A stretch of 64,000 nt of DNA from Arachis hypogaea (lineage: Eukaryota > Streptophyta > Magnoliopsida > Fabales > Fabaceae), in assembly GCF_003086295.3 (NCBI RefSeq), contig NC_092038.1:102083837-102147836 (forward strand). The letters are read 5' to 3'. The position numbers and the translations under genes were made by a program. The number at the start of each line of letters is the position of its first letter. The first letter of the stretch is position 1. The notes below the pieces were generated by a model that worked only from the letters and a program-made list of their open reading frames with translations, did not search any database and had not been told where the DNA came from. Shown in pieces: positions 52,801-62,932 of the stretch.

Positions 52801-54823
52801 CCTCAAGCTCTGATTCTAGGCTTTCAGCCATATTGATCTCTTCTACCAGAGAGTCAATAATGTCAGCGCCCATGCAGTCCTTTGGTGTGTCTGGATGCTG
52901 CATGGCTTTTACAGCATTCAACTTGAACTCATCCTCATTGACCCTCAAGGTTACTTCCCCTTTTTGTACATCAATGAGAGTTCGTCCAGTTGCTAGGAAG
53001 GGTCTTCCTAGAATGAGAGTTGCACTCTTGTGCTCCTCCATTTCCAGCACCACAAAGTTAGTTGGAAAGGCAAATGGCCCAACCTTGACAATCATGTCCT
53101 CAATTATGCCTGATGGGTATTTAATAGAGCCATCAGCAAGTTGGAGGCATATCCGGGTTGGTTTGACTTCTCCAGTCAACCCAAGCTTTCTGATAGTGGA
53201 TGCAGGTATTAGATTGATGCTTGCTCCAAGATCACATAGGGCTGTCTTAGTGCAAGCACCTTCTAATGTGCATGGTATCATAAAGCTTCCTGGATCTTGA
53301 AGCTTTTCTGGTAAGCTCTTTAATATGACTGCACTGCATTCTTCAGTGAGAAACACTTTTTCAGTTTCTCTCCAATCCTTCTTATGACTTAAGATTTCTT
53401 TCATGAACTTAGCATAAGAAGGTATTTGCTCAAGTGCCTCTGCAAACAGAATCTTTATTTCAAGAGTCCTTAGATAGTCTGCAAAGCGGACAAATTGCTT
53501 ATCCTGCTCCGCTTGGCGGAATTTTTGAGGATAAGGCATCTTAGCTTTATATTCTTCAACCTTAGATGCTGCAGGTTTATTCCTTACAGAAGTGGTTGAA
53601 GAAGCCTTGTTAGAGGGATTACTGTCAGCACTCTCAGGTGTCTGATCTTCCCTTGGCGTTTGAACGCCAGGAATGGGTGAAGTTTGGGCGTTAAACGCCA
53701 ACTTCTCTCCCTTTTCTGGTGTTTGAACGCCAGAACTGGGCAAGGAATGGGCGTTTAACGCCAGCTTTCCTTCCCTTTCTGGCGTTTGAACGCCAATGGC
53801 ATTCCTCTCTGGGCTCTTACTGTCCTCAGAGGGATTTTGAACAGTGGTGTGGTTGTCCTCTGTCAATTGTTCCTTGTTTGGCTTTTTACTCTTTTGAGCA
53901 GTGTTACTCAGGGTCTTCCCACTCCTCAACCGAACTGCTTGACATTCCTCTGTTATCTGTTTAGATATTTGCTGTTTTGCTTGATTCAACTGCAGTTCTA
54001 TGCTCTTGTTAGCAACTTTAGTTTCATAGAGCATCTCTTTAAAGTCTGCTAACTGTTCTGTCATCAGGAGCAATTGTTGATTAAGCTCATTTATCTGTTC
54101 TTGAGGACTAGGGTCAGTGACTACTGCCATGACTTCCTCTTTTGGAGAGAACTCATTGCTAGAGTACAAATATTGGTTTCTAGCAACAGTGTCTATAAGC
54201 TCTTGAGCTTCTTCAATTGTCTTCCTCATGTGTATAGATCCACCAGCTGAGTGGTCTAAAGACATCTGAGCTTTTTCTGTAAGCCCATAGTAGAAAATGT
54301 CTAACTGTACCCACTCTGAAAACATTTCAGAGGGACATTTCCTTAGCATACCTCTATACCTCTCCCAGGCATTGTAAAGGGATTCATTATCCTCTTGTTT
54401 AAAGCCTTGGATGTCCAGCCTTAGCTGTGTCATCCTCTTTGGAGGGTAAAAATGATTCAGGAATTTGTCTGACAACTGTTTCCATGTCTTTATGCTTGCT
54501 GTAGGTTGGTTATTCAACCACCTCTTAGCTTGATCTTTCACAGCAAATGGAAACAGTAATAGTCTGTAGACATCCTGATCCACCTCCTTATCATGTACTG
54601 TGTCAGCAATTTGTAAAAATTGTGCCAGAAACTCAGTAGGTTCTTCCTGTGGAAGACCGGAATACTGGCAATTTTGCTGCACTATGATAATGAGTTGAGG
54701 ATTTAGTTCAAAGCTGCTTGCTTTGATGGGAGGTGTACAGATGCTACTCCCATATGCAGCTGTAATGGGGTTAGCATATGACCCCAGAGTCCTTTTGGAC
54801 TGATTGATCCCACTTAAGTCCAT
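49817..54823 (-). CDS. Intact Gag-Pol polyprotein of element G
   Basis: One open frame of 1668 aa from ATG 54823 ([19 protein letters not shown]). Gag occupies about residues 1-270 and has no CCHC knuckle. A linker follows (about 300-430) with [12 protein letters not shown] and translated palindromes (GVQTPE, LALNAH). Protease holds [12 protein letters not shown] (Asp 531) and [14 protein letters not shown]. Reverse transcriptase runs from about 790 with [19 protein letters not shown] and VFMDDFS (Asp 953 and 954). RNase H holds [28 protein letters not shown] and VYTDHAAL. Integrase has the HHCC zinc motif ([19 protein letters not shown] with Cys 1347 and 1350) and the D,D-35-E triad at Asp 1379 (IDFMG), Asp 1438 (SDGG) and Glu 1474 (NGQAEVSN). 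It ends in a [16 protein letters not shown] tail. All key residues are present and there is no frameshift between gag and pol, so expression as one polyprotein is expected. Confidence 0.93.
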   Translation of the reverse strand: MDLSGINQSKRTLGSYANPITAAYGSSICTPPIKASSFELNPQLIIIVQQNCQYSGLPQEEPTEFLAQFLQIADTVHDKEVDQDVYRLLLFPFAVKDQAKRWLNNQPTASIKTWKQLSDKFLNHFYPPKRMTQLRLDIQGFKQEDNESLYNAWERYRGMLRKCPSEMFSEWVQLDIFYYGLTEKAQMSLDHSAGGSIHMRKTIEEAQELIDTVARNQYLYSSNEFSPKEEVMAVVTDPSPQEQINELNQQLLLMTEQLADFKEMLYETKVANKSIELQLNQAKQQISKQITEECQAVRLRSGKTLSNTAQKSKKPNKEQLTEDNHTTVQNPSEDSKSPERNAIGVQTPEREGKLALNAHSLPSSGVQTPEKGEKLAFNAQTSPIPGVQTPREDQTPESADSNPSNKASSTTSVRNKPAASKVEEYKAKMPYPQKFRQAEQDKQFVRFADYLRTLEIKILFAEALEQIPSYAKFMKEILSHKKDWRETEKVFLTEECSAVILKSLPEKLQDPGSFMIPCTLEGACTKTALCDLGASINLIPASTIRKLGLTGEVKPTRICLQLADGSIKYPSGIIEDMIVKVGPFAFPTNFVVLEMEEHKSATLILGRPFLATGRTLIDVQKGEVTLRVNEDEFKLNAVKAMQHPDTPKDCMGADIIDSLVEEINMAESLESELEDIFKDAQPDQEELEEAKEFSKIPQEEDKPPKPELKPLPPSLKYAFLGEGDTFPVIISSALNSQEEEALIQVLTTHKTALGWSISDLKGISPARCMHKILLEDNAKPVVQPQRRLNPAMKEVVQKEVTKLLEAGIIYPISDSPWVSPVQVVPKKGGMTVVHNEKNELVPTRTVTGWRMCIDYRRLNTATRKDHFPLPFIDQMLERLAGHDYYCFLDGYSGYNQIAVDPQDQEKTAFTCPSGVFAYRRMPFGLCNAPATFQRCMLSIFSDMVEKFLEVFMDDFSVYGDSFSSCLNHLALVLKRCQETNLVLNWEKCHFMVTEGIVLGHKISSKGIEVDKAKVEVIEKLPPPTNVKAIRSFLGHAGFYRRFIKDFSKIAKPLSNLLAADTPFVFDTQCLQAFETLKAKLVTAPVISAPDLTLPFELMCDASDHAIGAVLGQRHNKLLHVIYYASRVLNDAQKNYTTTEKELLAVVYAIDKFRSYLVGSKVVVYTDHAALKYLLTKQDSKPRLIRWVLLLQEFDIEIRDRKGIENQVADHLSRIEPVAGASLPPTEISETFLDEQLFAIQEAPWFADIANYKAVRFIPKEYSNVQRKKLISDAKYYLWDEPYLFKRCADGVIRRCVPREEAQRILWHCHGSQYGGHFGSKRTATKVLQCGFYWPTLYKDSREFVRNCDSCQRAGNLPHGYAMPQQGILEIELFDVWGIDFMGPFPPSYSNTYILVAVDYVSKWVEAIATPTNDTKTVLKFLQKNIFSRFGVPRVLISDGGTHFCNKQLHLAMVRYGISHKVATPYHPQTNGQAEVSNRELKRILERTVMARRKDWAKSLDDALWAYRTAFKTPIGTSPYQLVYGKACHLPVELEHKAYWATRFLNMDAQLAGEKRLLQLNELEEFRLNAFENAKIYKEKAKKWHDKKLSTRVFEPGQKVLLFNSRLKLFPGKLKSRWRGPYVITGVSPYGYVELQDIDSDKKFIVNGQRIKHYLEGNFEQECSKLRLE
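53650..53805 (-). repeat. Palindromes embedded in the gag-protease linker of element G
   Basis: Units such as TTGGCGTTTGAACGCCAG, GGGCGTTAAACGCC and TGGCGTTTGAACGCCA lie within the coding frame and are read as alternating GVQTPE and LALNAQ-type peptides. The same arrangement occurs in F (44700-44905) and, decayed, in B (7700-7810). Confidence 0.8.
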
Positions 54824-55362
54824 AATGGACAAGAGGGAAATGATAATGATTGCAAAGAGATAAATGTTGTTTTTTTTTTTTGAATAAACGAAAAAATAAA
54901 ATAAAACAAAGGAAAATTAAAGTAAAAATTCGAAAATCAAAAAGAAAATAAAATCAAAGCAAATTGAAAACTGAATCAATTAGTTAATTAAAAAGATTTT
55001 GAAAACAGCAATTAGAAAGATATGATTGAAAAATTTTTATGAAAAAGATTTGATTTTTAAAAAGAGGAAAGAGAAAAACACAAAAAGACACCAAACTTAA
55101 AATTTTAGAAAATCAAACACGAAATTTTCGAAAATTTTTAAGGGAAAAACACAAAGAGGACACCAAACTTAGAATTTTTATGAATCAAAAAGGGACTAAG
55201 AACATGCAAAAATCGAAAATTAAAAGAAAAATAAAAGCATGCAATTGACACCAAACTTAGAATATGAAACTAGACTCAACTAAAAGACTCTAAACCAACA
55301 AAAATAAAACAGTCCTAATCTAAGCAACAAGATAAACCGTCAGTTGTCCAAACTCAACAATT
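54824..55362 (-). other. Leader of element G
   Basis: About 540 bases, A-rich on the plus strand, with CACCAAACTTA (minus TAAGTTTGGTG) at about 55089, 55163 and 55250. No coding region. Confidence 0.65.
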
Positions 55363-55379
55363 CCCCGGCAACGGCGCCA
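55363..55379 (-). promoter_or_regulatory. Primer binding site of element G, tRNA-Asp
   Basis: Minus strand TGGCGCCGTTGCCGGGG, exact, six bases from the 5' LTR. Confidence 0.9.
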
Positions 55380-55385
55380 AAAACT

Positions 55386-56916
55386 TGGTGCACGAAATTG
55401 CAATCACACTTTTGCAACTCAGCACAACTAACCAGCAAGTGTACTGGGTCGTCCAAGTAATACCTTGCGTGAGCAAGGGTCGATCCCACAGAGATTGTCG
55501 GCTTGAAGCAAGCTATGGTTATCTTGTAAATCTTAGTCAGGATATCAGAAATTATCAGGATTGATTGTGAAAAGCAAAAGAACATGAAATGATTACTTGT
55601 TTTGCAGTAATGGAGAATAGGTTGAGGTTTAGAGATGCTCCATCTTCTGAATCTCTGCTTTCCTACTGTCTTCTTCTTCAAACACGCAAGTCTCCTTCCA
55701 TGGCAAGCTGTATGTAGGGTTTCACCGTTGTCAATGGCTACCTCCCATCCTCTCATTGGAACGATTCCTAATGCCCTGTCACGGCACGGCATTCCATCTG
55801 TCGGTTCTCAATCAGGCCGGAATAGAATCCAGTGATTCTTTTGCGTCTGTCACTAACGCCCCGCCTTCAGGAGATTGAAGCACGTCACAGTCATTCAATC
55901 ATTGAATCCTACTCAGAATACCACAGACAAGGTTTAGACCTTCCGGATTCTCTTGAATGCCGCCATCAGTCTAGCTTATACCACGAAGATTCCGGTTAAA
56001 GAATCCAAGAGATAACTACTTAATCTAAGGTAGAACGGAGGTGGTTGTCAGTCACACGTTCGTGATTGAGAATGATGATGATTGTCACGGATCATCACAT
56101 TCATCCAAATTAAGAACAAGTATTATCTTAGAATGGAAGCAAGCATGATTGAATGAGAAACAGTAGTAATTGCATTAATCCATCAAGACACAGCAGAGCT
56201 CCTCACCCCCAACCATGGGGTTTAGAGACTCATGCTGTGGAAGAAAACATGTAAAAATGTCATAAGGTCATCAAAAGGTTGCATAGCGTCTGATACAATG
56301 TCAAAAGATCCTATAAATAGTAAACTAGTGTCCTAAGGTTTACAGAAATGAGTAAATGACAGAAAAATCCACTTCCGGGCCCACTTGGTGTGTGCTTGGG
56401 CTGAGCAATGAAGGAATTTCGTGTAGAGACCTTTTCTGGAGTTAAACGCCAGTTCTCATGCCAGTTTGGGCGTTTAACTCCAAATTTTATGCCAGTTCCG
56501 GCGTTTAACGCTGGAATTTCTGTAGGTGACTTTGAGCGCCGGTTTGGGCCATCAAATCTTGGGCAAAGTATGGACTATTATATATTGCTGGAAAGCCCAG
56601 GATGTCTACTTTCCAACGCCGTTGAGAGCGCGCCAATTGGGCTTCTTTAGCTCCAGAAAATCCGCTTCGAGTGCAGGGAGGTTAGAATCCAACAGCATCT
56701 GCAGTCCTTTTTGGTCTCGGAATCAGATTTTTGCTCAGGACCCTCAATTTCAGCCAGAAAATACCTGAAATCACAGAAAAACACACAAACTCATAGTAAA
56801 GTCCAGAAAAGTGAATTTTAACTAAAAACTAATAAAAATATACTAAAAACTAACTAAATCATACTAAAAACATACTTAAAACAATGCCAAAAAGCATACA
56901 AATTATCCGCTCATCA
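55386..56916 (-). repeat. 5' LTR of element G
   Basis: 1531 bases, same length as its partner. On the minus strand TGATGAGCGGATAATTTGTA...GTGCACCA. A TATTTATA sequence at 56312-56319 (minus) is a possible promoter element, and GGCGTTTAACGC palindromes occur at 56440-56545. Confidence 0.9.
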
Positions 56917-57199
56917 CCAAGCAAGCTCTATGTGACCTTTGGGCAAGTATCAACCTAATACCTTCATCTACTATCAGAAAGCTTGGTTTGACTGAAGAAG
57001 TCAAACCAACCCGGATATGTCTCCAACTTGTTGATGGCTCCATTAAATACCCATCAGGCATGATTGAAGACATGATTGTCAAGGTTGGGCCATTTGCCTT
57101 TCCCACTGACTTTGTGGTGCTGGAAATGGAGGAGCACAAGAGTGCAACTCTCATTCTAGGAAGACCCTTCGTAGCAACTGGACGAACTCTCATTGACGT
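56917..57199 (+). pseudogene. pol of element F, protease piece
   Basis: Reads QALCDLWASINLIPSSTIRK through [14 protein letters not shown]. The catalytic DLGAS has become DLWAS. It stops at the GACGT duplication and continues at 58699. Confidence 0.88.
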
Positions 57200-58698
57200 T
57201 GACGTTAGGATTTTTGCTAGTAAAGAATTTTATAAAGTCACGTTGTAAGTATAGATTCTGAACCAACAGAAATCCCTTCGTACAAACGTTTTGGTTGTCA
57301 CAAGTAACAAACCCTTTAAAATTGATAACCGAGTATTCAAACCTTGGGTCGTCTTCTCAAGGAATTGCAGGGAGGTATGTTCATATTATTGGTTATGGGT
57401 TTTGTAAATTGGGGTTTTGAAAGTGAGGAACAAGTAAATTAAATGACAAATAAAATAAATAATTAACTATAAAATAAACTCTTGGCAAGATATGAAAATT
57501 CGGAAATCCTATCTAGTTACTCCTATGAGAATGGAAGTTAATCCCACTTAGTTAACCTTTGCGTAAGCAAGGAAAAGTCAAGTGAACCAATTGGTTAGAT
57601 TTTCCAAGTACTAGCCAACTCCTAAGGAAAGACTAGAGTTAGTGGAATTCCAGTTAATCAGCCGACATAACAATCAATCCTGAATAGTTGATAACTCAAG
57701 AGCTTCCAGTTAATCAATTAAAGCCAATAATATAAAAACCTAAATAAGAATCATAAATATCTGGAATACCTCAAATAACATTCATTCAAAACAGCCAAAT
57801 CTAACATGGGAAATATTCTTAAGCCAATTGAGAAACATAAATCAAACATAAATAAAAGCATTAAGTATCTCAAGGTAGAAGAGAAATATAAAGTAAAAGA
57901 AATATTGAACCTGATGAAAAGTTGAAATCCTAAATCCTTTAAGAGGAATCCTAATCCTAAATCCTAAGAGAGAGGAGAGAACCTCTCTCACTAAAACTAC
58001 ATCTAAACTATGAAAAGTAACTAATTGACCAGCTCTCTTCTTTCGGATGCATTCCTCCACTTCATAACCTCTGGTCTATGCTTTCTGGACTTGGATTTGG
58101 GCCAAAAAGGGCTTCAGAGATCGCTGGGATCGCTTTCTATAATTTCTGGTGTGTGGCTTCTCTCACGCGTCCGTGTGGGTCACGCGGTCGCGTCATCTGG
58201 AGTTTTTCGTGTCACACGGTCGCTTCAGTCATGCGTCCGCGTCATATGCGTTTCGCTTGTGGCACGCGATCGCGTCAATCATGCAATCGCGTCATTGCCA
58301 TTTCGCGCTAGCACGCGGCCGCGTTGTTTATGCGGTCGCGTCGATCCCTTTTTGTGCAAACCACGCGTCCGCGTCGTCCATGCGGATGCGTCACTGTCCG
58401 TTTCTTCAAAAACTCCATTTTATGCTTTTCTTCCATTTTTGTATATTTCCTTTTTATCCTTTAAGTCATTCCTGCCTTAGAAGATCTGAAATTACTCAAC
58501 ACACGAATCACGGCATCGAATGGCAATAAAAGATAATTAAAATTAATACTTTTAATGCCTAGAAAACATGTTTTTCACATACATCTCAAATAAGGAAGGG
58601 AAGGTAAAACCATGCAATTTCACATGCATAAGTGGGTGAAGGATTGAATAAAACACTTAAATTCAGCACAAATTATATCATAAAATATGGGTTTATCA
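57200..58698 (-). mobile_element. Solo LTR H
   Basis: 1499 bases, plus strand TGACGTTAGG...GGTTTATCA, flanked by GACGT at 57195-57199 and 58699-58703. Same LTR superfamily and orientation as J. It contains a CpG-rich repeat array (58160-58400). The pol frame of F reads correctly when it is removed. Confidence 0.9.
58160..58400. repeat. CpG-dense paired CACGCG / GCGTC repeats in solo LTR H
   Basis: About five units of 45-50 bases, each with two motifs of the type CACGCGnnCGCGTC and ATGCGnnCGCGTC (CACGCGTCCGCGT, CACGCGATCGCGTC, CACGCGGCCGCGT). In otherwise AT-rich DNA this is a marked CpG cluster. It gives spurious frames of up to 151 codons. Confidence 0.75.
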
Positions 58699-61600
58699 GA
58701 CGTCCAAAAAGGGGAAGTGACCCTGAGAGTCAATGAGGACGAGTTTAAGTTGAATGTTGTCAAAGCTATGCAGCATCCAGACACCCCAAACGACTGCATG
58801 AGCATTGATATTATTGACTCTCTGGTAAAAGAGGTCAATATGACTGAGAGTCTCGAATCAGAGCTAGAGGATATCTTTAAAGATGCTCAGCCTGATCTGG
58901 AAGAACTAGAGAGAATAACAGAACCTCTGAAAATCCCTCGGGAAGAGGGGAAACCTCCCAAACCCGAGCTCAAACCATTACCACCATCCCTAAAATATGC
59001 ATTTCTGGGAGAAGGTGATACCTTTCCTGTAATCATAAGCTCTACCTTAGAGCCACAGGAAGAGGAAGCACTAATTCAAGTGCTAAGGACACACAAGACA
59101 GCTCTTTGGTGGTCCATCAGTGATCTTAAGGGCATTAGCCCAGCCAGATGCATGCACAAGATCCTATTGGAAAGAGACGCTAAGCCAGCAGTTCAACCAC
59201 AAAGGCGGCTAAATCCAGCCATGAAGGAAGTGGTGCAGAAGGAGGCCACTAAATTACTAGAGGCTGGGATCATTTATCCTATTTCTGATAGCCCCTGGGT
59301 AAGCCCTGTCCAAGTTGTCCCTAAGAAGGGTGGTATGATAGTGGTTCATAATGAAACAAATGAACTGGTTCCTACAAGAACAGTTACATGGTGGCGTATG
59401 TGTATTGATTATAGAAGGCTCAATACAGCTACCAGAAAGGATCATTTTCCTTTACCATTCATAGACCAAATGCTAGAAAGACTAGCAGGTCATGAATACT
59501 ACTGCTTCTTGGATGGATATTCAGGTTATAATAAAATTGCAGTAGATCCCCAAGATAAAGAGAAAACAGCATTCACATGTCCATCCGGAGTATTTGCATA
59601 CAGAAGGATACCATTTGGCCTGTGCAATGCACCTGCAACCTTTCAAAGGTGCATGCTCTCTATTTTCTCTGATATGGTGGAAAAATTTCTGGAAGTCTTC
59701 ATGGATGACTTTTCAGTGTTTGAAGACTCATTCAGCTCCTGTCTTGACCATCTAGCACTTGTTCTAAAGAGGTGCCAAGAGACTAACCTGGTTTTAAACT
59801 GGGAAAAATGTCACTTTATGGTGACTGAAGGAATTGTCCTTGGGCACAAAATTTCGAACAAGGGAATAGAAGTGGATCAAGCTAAGTTAGAGGTAATTGA
59901 GAAATTACCACCGCCTGCCAATGTTAAGGCAATCAGAAGCTTTATGGGGCATGCAGGATTCTATAGGAGGTTTATAAAAGATTTTTCAAAAATCGCCAAA
60001 CCTCTGAGTAATCTGCTAACTGCTGACATGCCATTTATCTTTGATAAGGAGTGTCTGCAGGTGTTTGAGACTCTGAAAGCTAAGCTGGTCACAGCACTAG
60101 TCATCTCTGTACCAGACTGGACATTACCATTTGAACTGATGTGTGATGCCAGTGACCATGCCATTGGTGCAGTGTTGGGACAAAGGCACGACAAGCTTCT
60201 GCACGTCATTTACTATGCCAGTCGTGTTTTAAATGACGCACAGAAGAACTACACAACCACATAAAAAGAGTTACTTGCAGTGGTTTACGCCATTGACAAG
60301 TTCAGATCTTATTTAGTAGGATCAAAAGTGATTGTGTACACTGACCATGCTGCTCTTAAATATCTACTCACAAAGCAGGATTCAAAACCCAGACTCATCA
60401 GATGGGTGTTGCTTCTGCAAGAGTTTGATATAGAAATAAGAGACAGAAAAGGGACAGAGAACCAAGTAGCATATCACCTGTCCCGAATAGAACCAGTAGA
60501 AGGGGCGTCCCTCCTTCTTACTGAGATTTCTGAAAACTTTCCGGATGAGCAACTCTTTGCCATCCAGGAAGTGCCATGGTTTGCAGACATTGCAAACTAC
60601 AAGGCAGTGAGATTCATACCCAAAGAGTACAGTAGGTAGCAATCAAAGAAATTGATCACGGATGCAAAGTACTATCTTTGGGATGAACCATATCTCTTCA
60701 AGAGATGTGCAGACGGAGTAATCCGTAGATGTGTGCCTAAAGAAGAAGCACATAAGATCCTCTAGCACTGCCATGGATCACAGTATGGAGGACATTTTGG
60801 AAGTGAGCGAACAGCCACAAGAGTCCTCCAATGTGGCTTCTACTGGCCTACTCTCTATAAAGACTCCCGAGTGTTTGTACTTAATTGTGACTGTTGCCAA
60901 GGATCTGGTAATCTGCCTCATAGTTATTCCATGCCTCAACAAGGGATCTTGGAGATTGAGTTGTTTGATGTATGGGGTATTGACTTCATGGGGCCTTTCC
61001 CACCATCATACTCAAACACTTATATTCTGGTGGCAGTGGATTATGTATCCAAATGGGCGAAGCTATTGCAACACCCACTAATGATACTAAGACGGTGCTA
61101 AAATTCCTCCAGAAACACATCTTCAGCAGATTTGGTATCCCTAGAGTACTAATCAGTGATGGGGCACTCATTTTTGTAATAAACAGCTTTACTCTGCTTT
61201 GGTTCGATATGGAGTTAGCCACAAGGTGGCCACTCCATATCATCCACAGACAAATGGGCAAGGTGAAATCTCTAATAGAGAACTTAAAAGAATCTTGGAA
61301 TGGACTGTGATTAACCGTAGAAGGGATTGGGCAAGAAGCTTGGATGATGCTCTATGGGCATACAGAACAGCATTCAAAACCCCTATAGGGACCTCTCCAT
61401 ACCAGCTTGTGTATAGAAAAGCCAGTCACTTGCCAATGGAACTAGAATATAAGGCCTACTGGGCAACCAGATTCCTAAACCTTGATGCCAAATTAGCTGG
61501 AGAAAAACGATTACTCCAATTAAATGAGCTAGAGGAATTCAGACTCAATGCTTTCGAAAATACAAAAATTTACAAAGAGAAAGCAAAAAGATGGCATGAC

Positions 61601-61852
61601 AAGAAGCTGTCATCCAGAGTCTTTGAGCCAGGGCAGAAAGTTCTACTGTTTATATCTAGGCTCAGATTATTCCCCGGAAAATTGAAATCCCGGTGGAGAG
61701 GACCATATGTGATTACAAGTGTGTCACCATATGGTTACGTAGAGCTTCAGGATAATGATTCTAACAAAAAGTTCATTGTTAATGGATAGAGAGTCAAACA
61801 TTATCTTGAAAGCAATTTTGAGCAAGAATGCTCAAGATTGAGACTTAATTAA
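58699..61852 (+). pseudogene. pol of element F: RT, RNase H and integrase
   Basis: Open from 58699 to a stop at 60262: [20 protein letters not shown], the acidic-proline linker, RT with [19 protein letters not shown] and VFMDDFSVF, and RNase [14 protein letters not shown]. The stop at 60262 (TT-stop-KELLAV) and the one at 61787 (NG-stop-RV) are the same codons as in B. Further stops follow at SR-stop-QSKK and IL-stop-HCHGS, and one-base deletions near 61055 (KWgtaGAA to KWgcGAA region) and 61165 (GATGGGGGC to GATGGGGC). The integrase motifs ([33 protein letters not shown], where the A of QAE is replaced by G) remain readable. It ends at 61852. Confidence 0.9.
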
Positions 61853-62932
61853 AAGCTCAGTAATAGTCCAGCTAAAGACAATAATGAAGCGCTTGCTGGG
61901 AGGCAACCCAGCCATTAAGAAAGCTTATTTTTCAATTAATTGATTTTTATAGGTTCATATTAATTTTCTTCAAGGTAAAATGGCAATTGCATGAGTTCAC
62001 AGAGTCACAGAAGGATTCAGAGGATAAAACAGCAAAAAGAAGCTCACTGGTATAAAAAAGCCAGTAAGAGCTGTTTTGGGCGTTCAACGCCCAAAAAAAG
62101 CATCTACTAGGCGTTCAACGCCAGTAGAGATAGTCATCTGGGCGTTAAACGCCAAAAAGAAGCATCTTCTGAGCGTTAAATGCCAAAAAGAAGCACTTTC
62201 TGGGCATTGAACGCCAGATTTACAGCATCCTGGGCGTTCAGAAAAATGCCCAGTGACAAAGGAATTCCTGGCGTTTAACTCCAGCCAGAAGCAATAGCTG
62301 GGCGTTAAACGCCCAGGAGAACCTACAGATGGGCGTTAAACACCTAAAACATGCAGCGTTTGGGCGTTTAACGCCAGGATTGTGGGGAGGAGGTGAATTC
62401 GTTTTCAACTCAAATCTTTTCCATTTTTCATGTTTCAATTCATGATTTCTGGCATAAACATGTTACAAACTCCCATCTTTCAAACTTCAATTCCAAAAAT
62501 TTTTAATCCTAATTTCTAAAATTCCTTTTCAAAGATATCAAATGTATCTTAATTCATAAACACAAATTTTTTTTCTAATCCTCTTCAACTTCTTTTCAAA
62601 TCTTTTTAAATTCTTTTCAAACTCATCATAATTTCTTCTCAAAATTTAGATTTATCTTTTTCAAATATCTTTCATAACTTTTTAATTTTAAATTATATCT
62701 TTTTCCTATCATACTTATCTTTTACAAACCATATCTTCTATGTTATCTTTTTTCAAAATTTTTGAAAACCCACCCCTCCCTTTAAATCCACATTCGGCTT
62801 CCCTCCTCTCATCCACCATTCGACATTAGCTCTCCTTCTATCCCTCTCCTTTCCTTTCTTTTGCTTGAAGACAAGCAAACCTCTAAGTTTGGTGTGTTTA
62901 TCCATGATCACTAAGCCATACCCACTAAGATC
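61853..62932 (+). other. Spacer of element F between pol and ORF2
   Basis: Post-pol hairpin GCTGGGAGGCAACCCAGC (61895-61912), palindromic array (about 62070-62385), T-rich tract, and pre-ORF2 hairpin TTTGCTTGAAGACAAGCAAA (62860-62879) followed by CCTCTAAGTTTGGTGTG. No gene. Confidence 0.7.
62070..62385. repeat. GCGTTTAACGCC palindromic array of element F
   Basis: About nine units (GGGCGTTCAACGCCC, GGGCGTTAAACGCC, GGGCGTTTAACGCCAG) with AAAAGAAGCA spacers. It parallels 23150-23495 unit by unit, including the odd GGGCGTTCAGAAAAATGCCC. Confidence 0.8.

Larger units (their letters stand above)
45314..56916 (-). mobile_element. Element G: intact Athila-like (FIDEL-type) retrotransposon
   Basis: 11,603 bases with two LTRs of exactly 1531 bases, about ten differences by eye (about 0.65 %), and target duplication CCAAG at 45309-45313 and 56917-56921 within the protease gene of F. 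Complete order on the minus strand: LTR, tRNA-Asp site, leader, gag-pol in one frame, hairpin and palindromic spacer, ORF2, 3' region, LTR. Size and layout fit the FIDEL family described from peanut, which I name from memory only. It is the best candidate in the window for an active or recently active copy. Confidence 0.9.

Noticed and set aside
58025..58529. Frames of 126-151 codons in solo LTR H
   Set aside because: They arise from the CpG-rich repeats, have no recognisable domain and lie within an LTR.
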